Shown one piece after another: positions 1 to 11,900 of a DNA stretch of 64,000 bases. A model generated the notes under the pieces. That model saw only the letters and a list, made by a program, of their open reading frames with translations. It was not told where the DNA came from and ran no database searches. Location of the stretch: NCBI RefSeq assembly GCF_040115645.1, contig NC_089549.1, positions 5,022,001 through 5,086,000 of the forward strand. Reading direction: 5' to 3'. A program made the translations under genes and the position numbers. Within the stretch, counting starts at the first letter, position 1. Every line of letters starts with the position of its first letter. This DNA comes from Euwallacea fornicatus. Lineage: Eukaryota > Arthropoda > Insecta > Coleoptera > Curculionidae.

Positions 1-239
1 ACTTGAAAAATAACTTCCAAAAACGCACTGCATAGTACGCACAGGTGCAAAAGTCTTGCGCGCCGCCGGTGCTCGAGAGATCTGAACGAAAATACTCGCT
101 TTCAAATGCAATTTATTAAAATCACGTGTAGGGTGTTATGAAAAAAAATTAATTAATTAAGAAAATGATCAATTAACAGCCAGTCAGCCCTCCTCTAGTT
201 ATTAAAAGAGGGTAAGCCAGTTACACTTGGAAGTTTTCA

Positions 240-410
240 TTTTCGCTATTATTTTATCAGCAACTCGCTATATCAAACTTCATCAAATTCATCCAAAATT
301 CTCGGTGCAATGTTGCAATTCACGATCGTCTTGCCAGTTAAATTCCGTAAGTGCTCAATGGGATTTAGCTATGGTGATTTCGCTGGCCATTCCATGCAAA
401 GCGATGAAAT
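240..410 (-). mobile_element. Tc1-like transposase remnant
   Basis: On the minus strand this stretch reads EWPAKSP, a stop codon, then LNPIEHLRNL. This is the motif around the last catalytic acidic residue of Tc1-type DDE transposases (usual form WPAKSPDLNPIEHLW). The catalytic Asp position is a stop, so the copy is dead. Only this short C-terminal piece is recognisable and the element ends are not visible. Confidence 0.6.
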
Positions 411-1379
411 ACATAACGCCCAACCTTGTCGTGCTTAACATGCAGCTACTAGAAGTGTTTCGTTAACGGACAAATAACAAAGAAAAAAACTAATTTCAAC
501 TTCAGTCTCAAGTCGGATGACTCAGGTTAACTCTAAAGGGGGTCCGGAGAAAGTCGCGATTCGCACTATGCAAGAGGCTTCCTAGTGCGATAGGCTCACA
601 TAGACCACAGACGTTTATGCAGAAATTTAAGGAAAAATCTATGGGTTTTATTAACTGCAGCAAGAGCCGTTAAAACAACCACTTTCTAGCGTTTCTAGTG
701 AATATAATTTATGCAATATGTAACAAAACACTTACAATTGTCGAAAGTGAATAGTTTCACCCACTTTAAAAATGCATTAAACTTAACTATTCGCCACTAT
801 CGCTTCAGTGTGTAAATTCTCATAAACACGCATAAGTTCAACTAGTTGGCCTTTCGTCTTAACAATAGACGTAAAAATAACGAATTACCTGAACGTTTGT
901 CGCACAATTAAGTTGAAATTGAAGGGTGTTTGGTGGGACCATACGTCATGCAATTCCATAAAGAACATTACCATTTACTTAACTAGGTTTACGACCGGGA
1001 ACTTAGAGCCTCAAAATGCCGACGTTTGGGCACTAACGTGATGAGCAAACTGAACAAAACTCACTAAATTCTTTAAATAGTAGATAAAAAATCAATCGTT
1101 CTTTATCGCTCAGTATATGTGATTTGTTTCCCCATGCGGGCTCGCAATGCAATATTACGCCCCAATGTTTGGGCGCAAATGGCTTTTTCATGGTCTAGAG
1201 TCAAAAAATTGCAAAAAAAAGCGATCTAAATTTCCGCTTTAAGAGTCCATTTCCCAGATATGTATCATCTCGCCTAAGTCGAAGGCGAATTAAGGTTTTG
1301 TGAAATTCCCACCTCTTTGTTCCACTTATCAGAAGTGAATGGACGAGAGTGCCGTTATGTTCATTATTCATCCTTTCCA

Positions 1380-1570
1380 GAATGAAATTTTGCGAAATTT
1401 CACGTTTGCGGATGATAACCTGGAGACACGTCTAGATTGAGGAGCGGTTGGGGACAATTGAAGCTGGCGAAATTAACATGGCCCGCCAATTCACCTGATC
1501 TAAATGTCATTGAGAACTTGTGAAATTTCGTTTCCAGAGTCATTCGCGCCAGTGTTTCCTCTCAAATTAA
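1380..1570 (+). mobile_element. Tc1-like transposase remnant
   Basis: The plus strand at about 1478-1540 reads LTWPANSPDLNVIENL, then a stop, then NFVSR, matching the C-terminal catalytic block of Tc1 transposases. The stop replaces the Trp that normally follows. Upstream frames are broken and no intact ORF or terminal repeat was found. The remnant lies about 600 bp upstream of the actin promoter. Confidence 0.6.
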
Positions 1571-2030
1571 AAACATATTTCCTAATAATTTATTAATTTC
1601 GGAACGAAGGAGCTCCTTTTACGTGGCAATGGATGGGGAGTTTTCGATAAAAATTTATTTTTAAAATTCCAAGGACTGAAGTTGGGATAATTGCAAGATT
1701 CTTGAGCTTTCCCAATTTAGGAGGTTAGATGCTGGCAACAGCCCCCTTAAGCAATTTGTTCTGGATATGGAGATGCTGGGTGAATCGATATCTGGCGTTA
1801 CTGATTTAGAGAACAAAATTCGTACTTTTTCCTTTTTAAGCAGAGAAGTGCATTAGAGGAACATGCGGTCCCCGGCTAAAACGATTCAACCACAACCTCT
1901 GAACTGCGGCCTCAACAATAAACACATGTAAATTAACACAAATCGTCTCACGTTTGAATTTTCTTTTCAATATTACCATCGGTCTCTTGCAATCTTGCCG
2001 AATTCCCTAGTGATCAATTCTAAAAAATTA

Positions 2031-2040
2031 CCATTTTGGG
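2031..2040 (+). promoter_or_regulatory. CArG-like element upstream of actin
   Basis: CCATTTTGGG differs by one base from the SRF consensus CC(A/T)6GG and lies about 110 bp upstream of the actin TATA box. SRF sites are common in actin promoters, so the position fits. One mismatch in a 10-mer is weak evidence on its own. Confidence 0.3.
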
Positions 2041-2143
2041 AGGTCCGTCTGCGAACCTGTAGTGTAATGTTGAGCCGCGAGTGTGTAGGAATAGAAACGT
2101 GTATATTTTTAGGGGCACGCACGACGCCACTGTCCCGCTCATC

Positions 2144-2150
2144 TATAAAA
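2144..2150 (+). promoter_or_regulatory. TATA box of the actin gene
   Basis: TATAAAA lies 99 bases upstream of the actin ATG. Transcription would start near 2174-2182, giving a 5' UTR of about 70 bases if that leader is unspliced. A pyrimidine-rich AG near 2197-2200 could instead be the acceptor of a leader intron, which insect actin genes often have. Confidence 0.6.
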
Positions 2151-2248
2151 GCATACCTGGATCTTACTATTCCTTAGTCGCATTCAAGCTTTTCAGCTGA
2201 GTATTTTCTGTCTTGTGTGAGCAGTAGTGATCAACCACATCAGACAAC

Positions 2249-3158
2249 ATGTGTGACGACGATGTTGCGGCTCTTGTCGTTGACAACGGTTCCGGTATGT
2301 GCAAAGCCGGTTTCGCCGGTGATGACGCACCCCGTGCCGTCTTCCCATCCATCGTGGGTCGCCCAAGGCATCAGGGAGTGATGGTCGGCATGGGTCAAAA
2401 AGACTCATACGTAGGAGACGAAGCCCAGAGCAAAAGAGGTATCCTCACCCTGAAATACCCCATTGAGCACGGTATCATCACCAACTGGGATGACATGGAA
2501 AAGATCTGGCATCACACCTTCTACAATGAACTCCGTGTTGCTCCTGAAGAGCACCCCGTCCTCCTTACTGAGGCCCCCTTGAACCCCAAAGCCAACAGGG
2601 AGAAGATGACTCAAATCATGTTTGAGACCTTCAACACCCCCGCCATGTATGTCGCCATCCAAGCTGTGCTCTCCCTGTACGCTTCCGGTCGTACCACCGG
2701 TATCGTCTTGGACTCCGGAGATGGTGTCACCCACACCGTTCCAATCTATGAAGGTTACGCTCTTCCCCATGCCATCCTCCGTTTGGACTTGGCTGGTCGT
2801 GACTTGACCGACTACCTCATGAAGATCTTGACCGAAAGAGGTTACTCATTCACCACCACCGCTGAAAGGGAAATCGTTCGTGACATCAAGGAGAAACTTT
2901 GCTATGTCGCCCTGGACTTCGAACAGGAAATGGCCACCGCCGCCGCTTCCACCTCATTGGAAAAGAGCTACGAGTTGCCTGATGGACAGGTCATCACCAT
3001 CGGTAACGAGAGATTCCGTTGCCCTGAAGCCTTGTTCCAGCCTTCCTTCTTGGGTATGGAATCCTGCGGTATCCACGAAACTGTCTACAACTCCATCATG
3101 AAGTGCGACGTTGATATCAGGAAGGACTTGTACGCCAACACTGTCCTCTCCGGAGGTA

Positions 3159-3192
<34 letters not shown>

Positions 3193-3379
3193 GAAGGAAA
3201 TCACCGCCTTGGCCCCATCCACCATCAAGATCAAGATCATCGCTCCCCCTGAAAGGAAATACTCCGTATGGATCGGTGGATCCATCTTGGCTTCCCTGTC
3301 CACCTTCCAACAGATGTGGATCTCGAAGCAAGAATACGACGAATCCGGCCCTGGAATTGTCCACCGCAAGTGCTTCTAA
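2249..3379 (+). CDS. Act: cytoplasmic-type actin, intronless CDS
   Basis: Complete 376-residue actin, the usual arthropod length, in one uninterrupted exon. Actin is the ATP-dependent filament protein of cytoskeleton and muscle. It begins [19 protein letters not shown]; the Met-Cys start is processed to an acidic N-terminus in class I/II actins. Phosphate-binding loops ([10 protein letters not shown] near residues 12-21; DSGDGVTHT near 155-163) and the C-terminal HRKCF are intact. Residues that separate insect cytoplasmic from muscle isoforms favour the cytoplasmic (Act5C/42A-like) class: [29 protein letters not shown] and [16 protein letters not shown] instead of SHTVP, and [11 protein letters not shown], are minor variants. 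The CDS is far GC-richer and more codon-biased than its surroundings, as expected for very high expression. A TATA box lies 99 bp upstream and a polyadenylation signal about 205 bp downstream. Which paralogue it is cannot be settled here. Confidence 0.98.
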
Positions 3380-3585
3380 GCAATTTCTTAATTGCATTTC
3401 TATCATGTTGTTTCTACTGCTGTATTCCATCTGCAGTTACGATAATGCGACCGTGGTTCTACTGCCAGACAGACATTTTTTGCAAGAACACCTTGTATAT
3501 AATTAACATCTTTCGACTCTATGTTTACCTTATTTGTTAATACTATTTACTTTATGTAATTATTTACTTTATTACGAGGCAGGTC

Positions 3586-3591
3586 AATAAA
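3586..3591 (+). terminator. polyadenylation signal of actin
   Basis: AATAAA lies about 205 bases after the actin stop codon, with a second AATAAA at 3685-3690. Either could serve the transcript. Both sit in AT-rich DNA, and no further coding sequence follows. Confidence 0.6.
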
Positions 3592-3699
3592 ACCTCTCAG
3601 TAATACGCCTGCCTTTCATTTCCTATTTTAGGGTTTTACCAACGACTTTGATGTTATTATTATGTTATATTATGTAATTTTTTTAATAAACAATTTTTT

Positions 3700-4240
3700 G
3701 GGTTAGTAATTTTCGGTTTTCTAACTGCGCCCGTCAACCTGCATCCGCCTAAAAATAGGGCGCGACCGGCTCTCTTGTTGCACGAACCACCCGGGATCCC
3801 GAAGAGCTATTTAGGGCACCGCACAAAATACCACCAAAGTCGACCAAACCCACTTCAAGAAAAAGGTCTAAATTTAGCAAGGTCGCCTTTTTAGGCAATG
3901 GAAGAAGAGTTTCCATGCGGGAGTCGTACCGTACTTACAAAACAGAACGTCACTGGTTTTATTTTCGGCCCGGCCCAAAATAGCCCGGAAAGATTATGAG
4001 CCTCTGGCAATAAGAACTAGGAATTTTGTAATATTTACACCATTTGCTCCAGGCTATTCTTAGACCAGAACAGCTTATATGGTAACGGGCCTGGATAAAC
4101 TCGCTCCTTTGGGATTTGTGGTACAAACACCGTAGTTCGAGAGGAAAGCGAAATATTAGAACTTGGCTTTTTCTCTTTTTTAGTGCCACTGGGACATGAA
4201 CTTAGTGCGAGCTCGACTCATTCATACCCAGAGCTTTATT
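3700..4240. other. intergenic, nothing recognised
   Basis: Unique-looking DNA between the actin 3' end and the T-rich minisatellite. It includes a short GC-richer patch near 3730-3860. No coding exon, RNA gene or transposon terminus was recognised. Confidence 0.4.
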
Positions 4241-4246
4241 GTTATA

Positions 4247-4850
4247 GCACCATTCAACTTTTCGGAATATTTCAAGCTTTCTCTTTTTTATTTTTCTACA
4301 TTCGTTTTTTATTTTTTTTGTCTTTTCTTTGCTATTTAGCATCATTTCCATTTTCGTCGCTTTCTCTTTTCTTTTTTTCTTTGCCCGTTTTCTCTTTTCT
4401 TCGTTTTTCTCTTTACTTTTTAGCACTATTTAACTTTTCTAATTATCAGTAACTTACCCTTTTCTACTTTTTTTTGTTCGTTTTTTATTTTTTTTTCTTT
4501 TGCTTTTAATCGCCATTTCGCTTTTCGTGACCTTCTCTTTCCTTTTTTCCTTTGTGCATTTTTGTTTTCTTCATTTTTCTCTTTGATTTTTAGCACTATT
4601 CAACTTTTCGAAATATTAATAGCTTTTCTTTTTCTCCTTTTTCTTGTTCGTTTTTTGTTTTTTTTTTGTTCTTAACACTAATCCACTTTTCGAAATATTA
4701 GTGCCTTTCTCTTTTTCATGTTCCTTTTTTGTTCTCTTCGTTTTTTCCTTATGCTTTAGCACCATTCAACTTTTCTTAAATATTAGTAACTTTTTCTTCG
4801 TTAATTTTTTGTTTCCTTTGTTTTTTTTCCTTTTTTGACGGATTTTATAT
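4247..4850 (+). repeat. degenerate T-rich minisatellite, unit about 84 bp, 7 copies
   Basis: An extremely T-rich block whose units are marked by a diverged core, GCACYATTCAACTTTTCGAA. Cores start at 4247, 4339, 4423, 4511, 4593, 4675 and 4759, giving spacings of 92, 84, 88, 82, 82 and 84 bases. Between cores are CTTTT/TTTTC runs. Open frames here on both strands are low-complexity artefacts (Phe-rich or Lys-rich). Confidence 0.8.
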
Positions 4851-5107
4851 TTTACATTGGTAAGACATCAAGATCCTCAAACCAGAAAAAGGCATAAAAC
4901 CAAAACTATATTAAAAATAGTAAATTCGGTGTGTAAAACCATGGGCCGTTTATTATGCTCAAATATGCACAACATTGCTGTATATTAAACATGTAGCCAA
5001 TTACTACTAATTAGCTTTCCAAATCTTTTAAATAAGTTCGCTAAGCAAACCAACCAGAAATTGCAGCACATTGAAATTCGCAGACCTAGATGAAAATGTC
5101 AGATGTA

Positions 5108-6798
5108 CAGGGTGATTCGTTAACAATGGACCAACCGAAAGCAGTAGATACTGCACGTCAAATGGTAACCATTGGAAAAAATATGCCTTATCCGTAAGTT
5201 GATGGTTTCTGATATACATATACAGGGTATTGAAAGCTAAAACTTTATTTAATTTTTTTCCAACTATTCTGAAAATATCTAGGTTAGACTATAAATTATT
5301 ATTACGTATATCGTTTGTTTAGTTTTTAGTTTCTCGTGTTATCAAATTCAAACACAGTATTCGTTAAATAGATTTTTCTTGAAAACGGATCGAGATACCA
5401 AACTGAAACAAAAATACATAATTGATGGAAAAACGATAGCTCTTTCAGATTTTGAATCAAATTTCATGTTAAAAATACAGGACAAAAAGTTATTAACTGT
5501 AAACTCTGCAACAAAATAAAAATTTTCAAAGGTATCTTATTTGTCATCTGAAAAACCGTAACTTTAGAAATTTTCAATTATCTAACATAGATATTTTCGT
5601 AATAATAACGACAAAATTAATTTTAATTTTCAATACCCTGTATACAAGATGTCCCAAAATAACATTAAATATTTTGGGGGGCGGTTTTAAATAAAAAAAT
5701 AAAAAAAGTTCTTATAAACATACCCCAAAAAATTCTTCTTGAAGCGGCTAGAACCTCATAAAAGGGGAACTCTGAAAATGGGTTTTTCGCAATACTTTCG
5801 GAACCGTTTGCGCTAAAATTATCAAATTCGGTATACTGTAATAAGTTAAAATGAGACAAGTTCTTTTGTATTCACAATTGCAGGATTTAGTCAGGAGTGT
5901 CATATACAAACCGTCTCCTGCATAAGTTTTGTTTCTGACATTTTTTAATTTCTGAAATGAAATTACTGAATCCCAAATTACAAAAATAAAAAGACAAAAA
6001 AGTCCTCTTATTTCGTTTCGCTAGGATAGAGCATTTTCCAGAAAAATGGATTTTTGTGAATAGAAACACGATTACACGGACATCGAAATGCATCTTAATA
6101 AACATAGTAAATATCATTGCAGTAGAAATATTTTTCTATTAGCCGTCAATGAGAAAACTAATATTATTAAGGATTTATCACTTATTCACAAAAAATGTTG
6201 GAATTGGTTCATCTCAATGACTCCTCTAATTCTTTTTTTTTATCAATTTTGATGTCCATCTATTCGTGCATCCGTTCATAAATACCGCATTTGCTGGAAA
6301 GGGATCTATCCAAACGGGATGAAATAAAAGGACCTTTTCACTTCAAAATATTTACGATTCAATAATTTGACTTCTAAAATTAAGAAGTATCACAAAAAAA
6401 ATTTTCGTGCGAAACTTACATAGGAGACATCCTGTGTGTGACGCCCCTGATTAAAATCTGCAATTATTAACACAAAAAAATTGTTACAGTATACCGAAAT
6501 TCCCATTTTTAGGGCGACCCGTTTTGAAAATATTGGGAAAAAAGCATTTTCAGGGTTGCCCCTTTAACGGGGGTTCTAACCCTTTTAAAAATAATTTTTT
6601 GGGTATATTTATAATAACTTTTTTTATTACATTATTATCTAGAATTACCTCCGAAAATATTTCAACGTTATGTCTGGACACTCTGTACATCCGAAACTAT
6701 CAGTTTTCGGATAAGGCTTATTTTATCCAATCACCATTTGACATGTTCTCTTCATCCTTTCCAGCTTTCGGTTGTCGTATTGTTAATGAATCAGCCTG
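5108..6798. mobile_element. foldback (long-TIR) DNA element, non-autonomous
   Basis: Begins TA-CAGGGTGATTCGTTAACAA; the reverse complement of its right end begins TA-CAGGCTGATTCATTAACAA. Similarity between the arms continues inward for roughly 700 bp each after removing a nested insertion, so the element is mostly two inverted arms with a short spacer. The TA dinucleotides at both borders fit a Tc1/mariner-type target duplication. Arm divergence and lack of a transposase frame indicate an old, non-autonomous copy. Net length without the nested MITE is about 1.27 kb. Confidence 0.8.
5223..5640. mobile_element. MITE nested in the left arm of the foldback element
   Basis: Ends are CAGGGTATTGAAA and TTTCAATACCCTG, a perfect inverted pair of 13 bases flanked by TA on each side. 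Removing 418 bp plus one TA restores continuous alignment between the arms of the surrounding element, so it inserted after that element. It has no coding capacity. Confidence 0.85.
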
Positions 6799-6906
6799 TA
6801 TAGTGAGAGAAGGGTTCAAAATTGAAATTGAAATTAAAACCGAAACTATGGCCAGTTTGGTTTAATTGAAACTTTGAGCTAGACATGAGACTAATATGTA
6901 TATATA

Positions 6907-7697
6907 CAGGCTGTCCGGTTTCCGTTAGACAGCGGCTGTATCTCGGTAAGTAGAGGAAGTAGCAACTGCGGACAAAAAAATTTATTACTAATGTGACTAT
7001 GAGAAATCTCTGGAAAATATTTTCAGCTTCGTGAAATCGCCTTAAGGAGGCGTAGTAGGGACGGTAGTTCCTTAAAATCGACAAATTCAGTTATTTATCA
7101 ATAAGTCAAAAACGAAAAAGAATATTGACATGCGCCTCACGGGAAAAGTGTAGGTTTTATAAAGCTTTACAAGATGGGCTTATGAAAATAGTATAGTTCC
7201 ATTAGATTTATTAAAGAAAAATGTAGAAAACCGCTATTACCTGAAAGAATGCCCTCTAGCGATTTTGTTCTGGACTATGGATTTTTGGTCAATGTGGATA
7301 CAAAATCGGCTTATAATTCACTCACAATGAAGTACAGAGTCACTGAAATCGGATAATTAGAAACAGAGATATGATAGTTTGAACTTAAAATGATTCATCG
7401 GCTTCCCCCACTTTTATTATGTAAGTTATGAAATTATGTGTCGAACAAAAAAGTTTCAGAATGATGTAATCTTATTGATAGCAAATTAAAATGTGCTACT
7501 TAAATAGTGACTTAGTATAGATTTGTCGATTTTAAGGAAATATTGTCCCTACTACGCCCCCTTACGGCGATTTCACGAAGCTGAAAATATTTTCCAAAGA
7601 TTTCTCATAGTCACATTAGTAATAAATGTTTTTGTCCAAAGTTGCTATTTGCTCTACTTACCGAGATTCAGCCGCTGTCCAACGAAAACCGGACAGG

Positions 7698-7700
<3 letters not shown>
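6907..7700. mobile_element. foldback MITE with about 180-bp inverted termini
   Basis: The left end CAGGCTGTCCGGTTTCCGTT is mirrored at the right (AACGAAAACCGGACAGGCTG). Arms of about 180 bp run from 6907 to about 7090 and from about 7521 to 7700, with roughly 90% identity. Both borders are TA. The short open frames in the two arms are mirror images of each other and are not genes. Confidence 0.85.

Positions 7701-7748
<48 letters not shown>
7701..7748. repeat. (TA)24 microsatellite
   Basis: 48 bases of uninterrupted TA that start exactly at the right border of the preceding foldback MITE. This looks like expansion of the TA target duplication. It is followed by a short degenerate tail. Confidence 0.95.
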
Positions 7749-7749
<1 letters not shown>

Positions 7750-7755
<6 letters not shown>

Positions 7756-8914
7756 ATAACAATCATGTCAGACCACATGTAGAGCATATTTACAGAATAT
7801 CCTTTGTGCAGGTCGAAGAGAGATTCGTATTATGTTTCAATCATGTTGTCAGTGCTATTTTTGAAGTGAAGATAATAGGAAGTGGGGTAGATTTGACTGT
7901 AGCTTGTCTGAAATTTACAAATAAATATATGAACTTAAGAAAAGCACACAAAAGTTCAAAAATCAAAATAGCTAAGATTATCACTTTTTATTTCAGCGCC
8001 TTCAGGGCCCAGACCTCGTGATGAAGAAAAACTATTTTAAGATGTGTATTTCACACTGAAAACAAAAAGAAAAGCGGCTAAAATCCGCTTAATCTAGTTT
8101 TAGACTTTCCATAACTTTCGTCGTAACTCGGACGGACGATATGAATAGCTCCCCGCATTATGTCGCAGTGCAACTGCAAACTGAACATTACATATTTAAT
8201 AGTTCACATATTTGTCGGTCCAAATCTAATCTGCATTTGTAAAGAAAAAAGTTCAACCTTATATGGAGTTTCCGTACATAAATTCCTCCGCACGTAACGA
8301 ATATTACTGATATATATTCGAACAATCCAACAACACTCTGTATGCCGTAGGAATCTAAAAAAAAAGGTTCGAAAATTCTTTATTTCAATAAATTTTCCAA
8401 AAACTCGTAGTTTCATCTTTAGTCACTTCAAATATTCACGTAGATTGCTACAGCGAAAGGGGTCTTAAGCTGGAATTTTCATTTTAACACTTAAATGTCT
8501 ATGCGTTGTATGAAGAAACGCACTATAAGGTGCGTGACACCATCTAGCGGCGTCAGCTGTACTTGCACTTCGGCGCTAGAAGATGCCAGCAGATTAGGCG
8601 GATCACTTTGCGTTCACTTTGAAAGTGTGGCGCTAATGTGATGAGCATCCAGAGTTAAACATGTTCTCACTAGAAAATCGTCTAAAGAATTATTCTCGCA
8701 GCACGTTTTCGATTCTTCGGGCCCGCAAATAAAAAAAAAGTGATTTTCGGTTTTTCCCCGTCATCTCCGGAAGCAATCGCAGAGTTTTATTATCAAAATC
8801 GAGGATCCCATGCTGCGAGACGAATTTGGGGCGCTTTGCCTGTGTACTGTTCGATTAATTAATTTTATGACGATGCTGACCTTATTGGACCCTTTGTCCT
8901 TTCACCACATGTAG
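7750..8914. other. no gene recognised; may hide 5' exons of the lectin/CUB gene
   Basis: The first recognised receptor exon (8915) starts inside a C-type lectin domain, so upstream exons must exist. None with a matching phase-0 donor and lectin-like translation was found here or in the repeat-rich DNA further left. They may be short, diverged, or beyond the actin gene. Confidence 0.4.
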
Positions 8915-11900
8915 AAATATACGGAAAACTGCTTCTCAGATTGGTTCGGTGGGTGGCCTCAGCACCAGTACTACAATCGGCAGCCTAACGACGATGGCTT
9001 AAGCGACCAAGACTGTGTGGAAGTTCGAAGAACTTTCACTTTGCCCACGACATCCATAGGCCTCGCTCCAGAGTTTATGTGGAACGACCGCGACTGCGCC
9101 ACTCTTAACTTCTTCATCTGCGAAAAACTACAAAATGACGGTGAGTATTTTACTCAGTACATATACACAGTACGAACGAAAAGTAACTAGGTCTTAGCAA
9201 AGTAAATCGCCGAAAGACGTGAGAACTCTTTTTTTTCTTGCGCTCTTAAAAGCACGGCCAGTGCGCATGCAAACAAGGAGTTTCCAATTTTTTTCTCGGA
9301 CTCCTCAAAGCACTCCCAAAGCCTGTGCAAACGTAGGAGCTTCAATTTTTTTTTGTTGCGCTCCTTGAAGCACGGGTACTGCATGCGCAAATGTGGGGGC
9401 TCAATTTTTTGCCTTGAGCTCCTCAAACCACTCCGCGGATCTCTGCAAATGCGGAGCCTCAATTTTTTTCTTGCGCTTCTCAACACACGCTCACTGGATC
9501 GACTGGAAACTGTCGACTTGGCTGTTTAGTAATGATAATTTACGAGCAATATTCATAATTCCTAACTTTTCATCAGTAACGTGAAACACTTTACGGAAAT
9601 AAAACTTATTATTATTGGATTCACGTTCATTCGATGCACTAAAGAAATATATAAATCGATTTAGGGACATGACTGGGAATGGTAAATAGGGAGTGGACCG
9701 CATATGATAAATAGTGCTTTTTATCTTGTATGATGACCATCGGGGCTATAAATCATCTTGTCTAGTGTAAGAACCTAGCATTTTCTTAGAAAACACTAGA
9801 CCGGATTTGAATATTATTCACCCTTACGAGAAGGGTAGGTAAAGCTCCATATTTATACAGAGACTTCGCCTGAAATCGAGTCACTCAAAGTAACAGTCGC
9901 CACTGGTCGTTTACGTCCTCTAGAAGATAGAGCCATCGGATTTTGGTTTCGTAGCTCTATTGGAGGTGAAAGTGCGCTAGTTTCATCCAATTTAATTGAT
10001 TTCGTATCTCTTACGGTTTCCGAGATCCTAATGGTGATCAGCGAATTTGACTAACCCTGTACTTTTAGAACCACTGGAGGAAAATTGGTCCGCGGATTGC
10101 AACCGCACCCTCAAGCTATCCAGACAATCCCCCAGGGCGTCTATTTCCAGCCCTGGATTTCCTAGACATTACCCTGACAATGCTGACTGTGATACTACAA
10201 TAATCGCCCCATCGGGCTATCGTATTATTTTGGATTTTGACGAGCTAGTCATCGAAAATGAACCAAGGTAAATAGTTCATATGCCGGAAGGGCAACATCC
10301 ATGGAAAACCGGAGGAGCATATTCTCATGTAGCTTTAATTCCTCTCTCAATCAGTTTTTGATCATTTTTTTTTACTTAAAAAATATTTTCTATAATTTAT
10401 TTTTTACTTATTGAACATTTTTTTGCAACAATTTAATTGTTATTTGTTTATTTTTTTAGTAGTTGAATTTTCATTCGTTTAATGCTTTTATCATTCAGTT
10501 GCAGTTACGACTACTTAGAGATCATAGAGCAAACGTCAAATGGTACAGCGACAAATTCCTCAAGTAGAAGACTTTGCGGAGATTGGAGCGCAAAGCTGAA
10601 GTTGCTTCGTTACGTAGGCCACGGGTCACGGCTCATTTTGCGCTTTAGCTCTGACTATAGCCACCATTTCGGGGGTTACAAAGCCCGAGTGTCAATGGAG
10701 AACGGTGAGGAGAAAACTAATTTTTCTCAGACGAAAAATTGAAGGAAAAATTCGATATTTAACTTTTTTTCATTTTCAGCAATGCAATGCGAGGACGAAC
10801 GGTTAAACATGTTCAACGGAGCTTGCTATTTGGTTGTAAATTATCCTGAAGTCACGTGGCCAACCGCTCAAGAAATTTGTCGAGGTATGAAGGCTCTTTT
10901 GTCCTCCATTACCACTCCCGAAGAGGCGAGATTTATTACCACCATTATAAGGAAAAATGCGGAATATAGGACGAACGCCCTCTATTGGTAAGTAAATCTA
11001 TGAAAATTTGCAGGCATAGTGGAGAACGTCAATCACCATAATTTTTGTCAAAATAGCACCACTTCCGGTTAAACCTTGAGCTTCGGTCTCTCCAGATGTG
11101 CAAAAACAGATCTCTAGGCATTCAGTACTACCTACTTAGTAAAATTGATCTGTTAATTAATCCGCATTAATTAACCGCCGAGTCGCGAAATTGAATATTT
11201 GGGAAGCATTTCCCATTTTACTTGAATGCATTCCTCCAATCTCCCGTTGGCATTTATACCGCATATAGTGCAACAGCTTAGATGCAGATTGGAGCAGTAT
11301 CTGTCATATAAATTTCGTGGAGGATGAATAGGGATGCACACGAAATGTTCTTGGCCGTCCCGTTCTCCCGACATGACCCCGTTAAATTTTTTTAACATAA
11401 AAAACGTGTAGTATTAAAATCAACTCTCTAATTAGTTCCTATCCCTAATTCTGTGAATTCAAACGTTGTTCGATTTTGAAACTGTCCATATTACTACATT
11501 TTGAAACATTGATTCTGTTTTTTTTTTCATAGAGTTTCTCCTTCTTAAAAGCCTCAGGTCCGGCCCTAGTCATTGAAATTGATAGACCAAATTTTGTGCA
11601 GATTGAATTTATTTAACAAAACTAAAATCGCAAATCAAACACAAATAATAAAACAAAGAGCAGACCAAACCACACAATTAGAGCAAGCTGAAACCCTTAA
11701 GCTCCATTTAGTCCAACTAAACCCGGATTAACCTACCCCGGTGCATTGATCGCAGTCCTTTATCACGTTTTTCTGCCTTGACGTAGGTTAGGAGGGAAAG
11801 CAGGCCCTGAGGCAGACTTTGAGTGGATCGACGGAAATCCGATGGAGTTTCAGGGCTGGCTTCCAGGGAATCGGCCCACTGAAAACGATTTGCAAGATGC

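Noticed and set aside
4183..4452. Phe-rich and Lys-rich open frames
   Set aside because: Translation of the T-rich minisatellite.
9187..9486. 99-residue Arg/Lys-rich minus-strand open frame
   Set aside because: It is a by-product of the 59-bp tandem repeat in an intron.
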